A stretch of DNA of 64,000 bases from Micavibrio_B sp964399985. GTDB taxonomy: Bacteria > Pseudomonadota > Alphaproteobacteria > Micavibrionales > Micavibrionaceae. Shown one piece after another: positions 60,978 through 64,000 of the stretch. Under the pieces are notes generated by a model, which was not told where the DNA came from, made no database searches, and worked only from the letters and a program-made list of their open reading frames with translations. Within the stretch, counting starts at the first letter, position 1; each line of letters starts with the position of its first letter. The stretch is from assembly GCA_964399985.1 (NCBI GenBank), contig CAYNRY010000003.1, forward strand, positions 248,001-312,000, in the 5' to 3' direction. Position numbers and translations under genes: made by a program.

Positions 60978-61885
60978 TGCCGAGCTTACGCCAATATCGT
61001 GACCGCATAGCTTCCGTTAAGTCGACGCGTAAGATTACGTCGGCGATGAAAATGGTAGCGGCGTCCAAGCTGAAGAGGGCGCAGGAATATGCGCAGGCTT
61101 CGCAGCCTTATGCGCAGGCCATGGCGGAAATGCTTTCCCGCGTGGCAGCCAATGTAACAGGGGCTACAGGACCAAAACTTCTGGTCGGCACAGGACAGGA
61201 TCAAAAACATTTATTGATCGTTATCACCTCTGATCGTGGTCTGGCTGGTGGTTTCAATTCCAATCTGATCCGTTTCGCCCGCGTCGAAGCGCGCCGCTTG
61301 ATGGCGGAAGGCAAGGAAGTAAAGATCGTGACTGTGGGCCGTAAGGCGCGCGATTCCATGAAACGCGATTTGTCCGGCAATATTCTCGAGAGCATCACGG
61401 GTCTTGGTGGCAAGAAACGCCTCGGTTTTGCCGAAGCGCGTGTGATTTCCGATATTATCATGCGCGAATTCACTGCCGAAAATTTCGACGTTTGTACGCT
61501 GATTTATAACCAGTTCGTCAACGTCATGGTGCAAAAGCCAACGGCGCAGCAAATGATCCCGTTTTCGATCCCGACGCCTGCCGTGGCGAACCAGAACGCA
61601 TCAGCGCCTGAAGCGGCAAAAGATCCGGTATCGCCTTATAGTTTCGAGCCAAGCGAAGAAGAAATTCTTGAACAGCTTTTGCCAAAAAACATCTCGATCC
61701 AGATTTTCCGTGCACTTCTCGACAGCTCTGCCGGTGAACATGCGGCGCGAATGACGGCGATGGATGCGGCGACACGAAACGCAGGCGATATGATCAAGCG
61801 TCTCAGCCTCGAATATAACCGGGCGCGTCAGGCAGCGATTACAAAAGAACTCATTGAAATTATCTCGGGCGCGGAAGCGGTCTAA
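60977..61885 (+). CDS. atpG: ATP synthase F1 gamma subunit
   Basis: 302 residues. Central rotary shaft of F1. MPSLRQYRDRIASVKSTRKITSAMKMVAASKLKRAQE at the N-terminus and the C-terminal AARMTAMDAATRNAGDMIKRLSLEYNRARQAAITKELIEI are diagnostic. ATG overlaps the atpA stop by one base (TAATG). Confidence 0.97.
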   Translation: MPSLRQYRDRIASVKSTRKITSAMKMVAASKLKRAQEYAQASQPYAQAMAEMLSRVAANVTGATGPKLLVGTGQDQKHLLIVITSDRGLAGGFNSNLIRFARVEARRLMAEGKEVKIVTVGRKARDSMKRDLSGNILESITGLGGKKRLGFAEARVISDIIMREFTAENFDVCTLIYNQFVNVMVQKPTAQQMIPFSIPTPAVANQNASAPEAAKDPVSPYSFEPSEEEILEQLLPKNISIQIFRALLDSSAGEHAARMTAMDAATRNAGDMIKRLSLEYNRARQAAITKELIEIISGAEAV

Positions 61886-61913
61886 AATAAAAGTTAAAAA
61901 AGGAAAAAGAAAA

Positions 61914-63329
61914 ATGGCACAAGGTAAAATTGTACAGGTACTCGGCGCGGTTCTGGACGTTCAGTTCCCTGAAGGTGAAGCTCCGGCGATTATGAATGCG
62001 CTGGTTACCACCAACGAAGGTAAAGAGCTTGTTCTCGAAGTTGCACAGCACCTTGGCGAAGGCGTTGTTCGCTGTATCGCGATGGACTCGACAGACGGTC
62101 TGGTTCGCGGCGAAGTCGTAAGCGACACAGGCGCGCCGATCACCGTTCCGGTCGGTCCTGAAGTTCTGGGTCGTATTCTGGATGTTATCGGTCAGCCGAT
62201 CGATGAGCGCGGTGCGGTCACGACAAAAAAATCCTATCCAATCCACCGCGAAGCGCCTGAATTCACAGAGCAAGCGACAGAAACAGAACAGCTTGTCACA
62301 GGTATCAAAGTCGTCGATCTGATGTGCCCATACGCAAAAGGTGGTAAAATCGGTCTCTTCGGTGGTGCCGGCGTTGGTAAAACCGTTACCATTCAGGAAT
62401 TGATCAACAACATTGCAAAAGGCCATGGCGGCGTTTCCGTTTTCGCGGGCGTTGGCGAGCGTACGCGTGAAGGTAACGACCTTTACCACGAAATGATCGA
62501 AGCGGGCGTTATCAAGCTCGATGGCGAATCCAAAGTTGCGCTTGTTTACGGCCAGATGAACGAGCCTCCGGGCGCGCGCGCGCGCGTTGCCTTGACAGGT
62601 TTGACAATGGCTGAATATTTCCGCGACGAAGAAGGCCAAGATGTTCTGTTCTTCATGGATAACGTGTTCCGCTTTACGCAAGCTGGTGCAGAAGTTTCGG
62701 CGCTTTTAGGACGTATCCCGTCCGCTGTTGGTTACCAGCCGACACTTGCAACGGATATGGGTGCGCTTCAAGAGCGTATTACATCGACGAACAAAGGTTC
62801 GATTACCTCCGTTCAGGCCGTTTACGTTCCAGCGGATGACTTGACCGATCCGGCACCTGCAACGACTTTCGCTCACTTGGATGCAACGACTGTTCTATCC
62901 CGTCAGATTGCCGAACTTGGTATTTACCCTGCGGTCGATCCACTGGATTCAACATCGCGTATTCTTGACCCGCGCGTTGTCGGTGAAGCTCACTATAAAT
63001 GTGCAACCGACGTTCAAAAGACGCTGCAACAATATAAAGCGCTGCAAGACATTATCGCGATTTTGGGTATGGACGAATTGTCTGAAGAAGACAAACTGGT
63101 CGTTTCCCGCGCGCGTAAAATTCAGCGCTTCCTGTCACAACCGTTCCACGTTGCCGAAATCTTTACCGGCACGCCGGGCGTCTTCGTCGCTATCGAAGAC
63201 ACGATCAAGGGCTTCCAGATGATCGTTGACGGTAAACTCGATCACCTGCCAGAATCTGCTTTCTACATGGTCGGCACGATCGAGCAAGCGATTGAAAAAG
63301 GCAAAAAAATGGCGGCTGAGGCAGCTTAA
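61914..63329 (+). CDS. atpD: ATP synthase F1 beta subunit
   Basis: 471 residues from ATG 61914 (MAQGKIVQVLGAVLDVQF); the frame opens 20 codons earlier over the atpG end, which is rejected since AAAAAAGGAAAAAG precedes the ATG. Catalytic subunit of F1: Walker A GGAGVGKTVTIQELI, GERTREGNDLYHEM, and the DNVFRFTQAGAEVSALLGRIPSAVGYQPTL block. Length normal. Confidence 0.98.
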   Translation: MAQGKIVQVLGAVLDVQFPEGEAPAIMNALVTTNEGKELVLEVAQHLGEGVVRCIAMDSTDGLVRGEVVSDTGAPITVPVGPEVLGRILDVIGQPIDERGAVTTKKSYPIHREAPEFTEQATETEQLVTGIKVVDLMCPYAKGGKIGLFGGAGVGKTVTIQELINNIAKGHGGVSVFAGVGERTREGNDLYHEMIEAGVIKLDGESKVALVYGQMNEPPGARARVALTGLTMAEYFRDEEGQDVLFFMDNVFRFTQAGAEVSALLGRIPSAVGYQPTLATDMGALQERITSTNKGSITSVQAVYVPADDLTDPAPATTFAHLDATTVLSRQIAELGIYPAVDPLDSTSRILDPRVVGEAHYKCATDVQKTLQQYKALQDIIAILGMDELSEEDKLVVSRARKIQRFLSQPFHVAEIFTGTPGVFVAIEDTIKGFQMIVDGKLDHLPESAFYMVGTIEQAIEKGKKMAAEAA

Positions 63330-63736
63330 TGACAACTCAATTCAATTTCGAACTCGTATCTCCTGAAGAAAAGCTGATTTCTGAATCCGCTTTTCAGGTG
63401 ACGATCCCGGGACAAGAGGGCGATGTTGGTGTTCGCGCCGGTCATATGTCGCTGGTTATCTCCATGCGCCCGGGTGTTGTCACCATTCAGCGTGAAGAAA
63501 ATTCCGCTTTAGAGAAAATCTTTATCGCGGGTGGTTTTGCTGATATCAGCCAAGACCATGTTACAGTTCTGGCGGAAGAAGCTATTCCGGTTGCGAATTT
63601 AAGCCGTGAAAAGCTGGAAGCGGAACTGCGCGATCTTGAAGACGATATCAAAATGGCGGATAACGACGCTGATATTGTCAGGATCCAGAACAAGAAAGCG
63701 CTGGTAAATACTATGCTGCTGACATTGGCAGCATAA
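63329..63736 (+). CDS. atpC: ATP synthase F1 epsilon subunit
   Basis: 135 residues. Beta-barrel N-terminal domain (FELVSPEEKLISESAFQVTIPGQEGDVGVRAGHMSLVISMRPG) and a helical C-terminus, which brakes rotation. Shares one base with atpD (TAATG). Convergent with the aminotransferase gene, overlapping its 3' end by 26 bases. Last gene of the F1 operon. Confidence 0.95.
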   Translation: MTTQFNFELVSPEEKLISESAFQVTIPGQEGDVGVRAGHMSLVISMRPGVVTIQREENSALEKIFIAGGFADISQDHVTVLAEEAIPVANLSREKLEAELRDLEDDIKMADNDADIVRIQNKKALVNTMLLTLAA

Positions 63737-64000
63737 GCAAGCGGCTTCCAATTATTGAATTAGATTTCCAGATTTGAGCGGCTCTTTCGAGCCGCTCAAC
63801 TGTTATATGCTCTTCTCTAGCGCGGTGCTCGGCGATCAGTTTCATACGCGTAATACCAGGCAGGGCGCCATCCGATACAGGCGGCGTGATCCATGTGCCA
63901 TTTTCAACGATAAATATATTGCCTGTGGTTGCGCAGGCAACGTGACCTTCGGTATTAAGCAATATTGCATCTTCCGCGCCGTAATCCTGCGCTTCTAACA
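63711..64000 (-). CDS. Class IV aminotransferase, 3' part only
   Basis: About 96 C-terminal residues of a PLP fold-type IV aminotransferase (branched-chain or D-amino-acid aminotransferase, or aminodeoxychorismate lyase). Blocks NTEGHVACATTGNIFIV, TPPVSDGALPGITRMKLI and the following C-terminal helix are diagnostic. The gene begins beyond the right edge; the visible ORF starting at 63962 with TTG is only an internal part. The substrate class cannot be decided from the C-terminus. Confidence 0.9.
   Translation of the reverse strand, partial: LEAQDYGAEDAILLNTEGHVACATTGNIFIVENGTWITPPVSDGALPGITRMKLIAEHRAREEHITVERLERAAQIWKSNSIIGSRLLMLPMSAA
63774..63799. terminator. Perfect hairpin between atpC and the aminotransferase gene
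   Basis: TTGAGCGGCTC (63774-63784), TTTC loop, GAGCCGCTCAA (63789-63799): an 11-bp stem 38 bases after the atpC stop. No T-run on either strand. It lies inside the coding sequence of the aminotransferase (residues VERLERAAQ), so if it ends the atp transcript, the convergent gene carries the signal. Confidence 0.55.

Noticed and set aside
61860..62681. Minus-strand 273-residue open frame
   Set aside because: Antisense to atpD, which has all family motifs.
1..64000. CRISPR array, tRNA, rRNA or insertion sequence
   Set aside because: I saw no regularly spaced repeats, no tRNA-like cloverleaf, no rRNA segments and no transposase reading frame.

Overview
The window is a contiguous piece of an alphaproteobacterial chromosome of moderate GC content. 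The evidence is a CtrA cell-cycle regulator, the alphaproteobacteria-restricted flagellar regulators FlbD, FliX, FlaF and FlbT, an F1 operon atpHAGDC without F0 genes, and the neighbourhood DUF484-xerC / fsa / priA / atp. FlhF and FlhG suggest a polar flagellum. I cannot name the genus. The genome carries many short palindromic repeats, one inside xerC.

Layout. 1-2046: 5' part of pyrD, pgsA, and ctrA divergent from fliI. 2047-37627: a large flagellar region. It holds export ATPase genes (fliI, fliJ), two FliK-like hook-length proteins, flhG-flhF, flhA, a fliF-fliG-fliH-fliN-flbD operon, flbT-flaF with a flagellin, and fliK-flgN-like-flgJ-like-flgI, with fliX divergent at 37757. Between these lie unrelated or unknown genes: a HEPN-like protein, GNAT, pirin, a HAD phosphatase, a YaiI-like protein, a methyltransferase, a putative zinc metallopeptidase and a VOC protein. 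A four-gene pseudopilin/secreted-protein operon (25897-33627) sits between the flagellin and fliK.

40092-52317: the 2-oxoglutarate dehydrogenase genes sucA, sucB and lpd, separated by accessory genes: a GAF protein, two related Cys/His proteins, a CDA-fold deaminase, an adenosine-kinase-like PfkB enzyme and a CYTH protein. 52430-58705: a second member of a short membrane-anchored family, xerC, a DUF484 gene, fsa, priA and a TraX-like membrane protein. 58843-63736: the F1 operon, convergent with a class IV aminotransferase gene that runs off the window.

The most unusual signals are two homologous, probably structured, roughly 300-nt non-coding elements (14226-14512 and 38654-38979, with a 5' fragment at 38542-38580); the pseudopilin operon whose Cys-rich repeats are shared with a secreted beta/gamma-crystallin-like protein; the pair of Cys/His proteins between sucA and sucB; and a perfect 24-bp palindrome carried in frame in xerC. 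All functions are read from sequence motifs and family knowledge; no searches were run.
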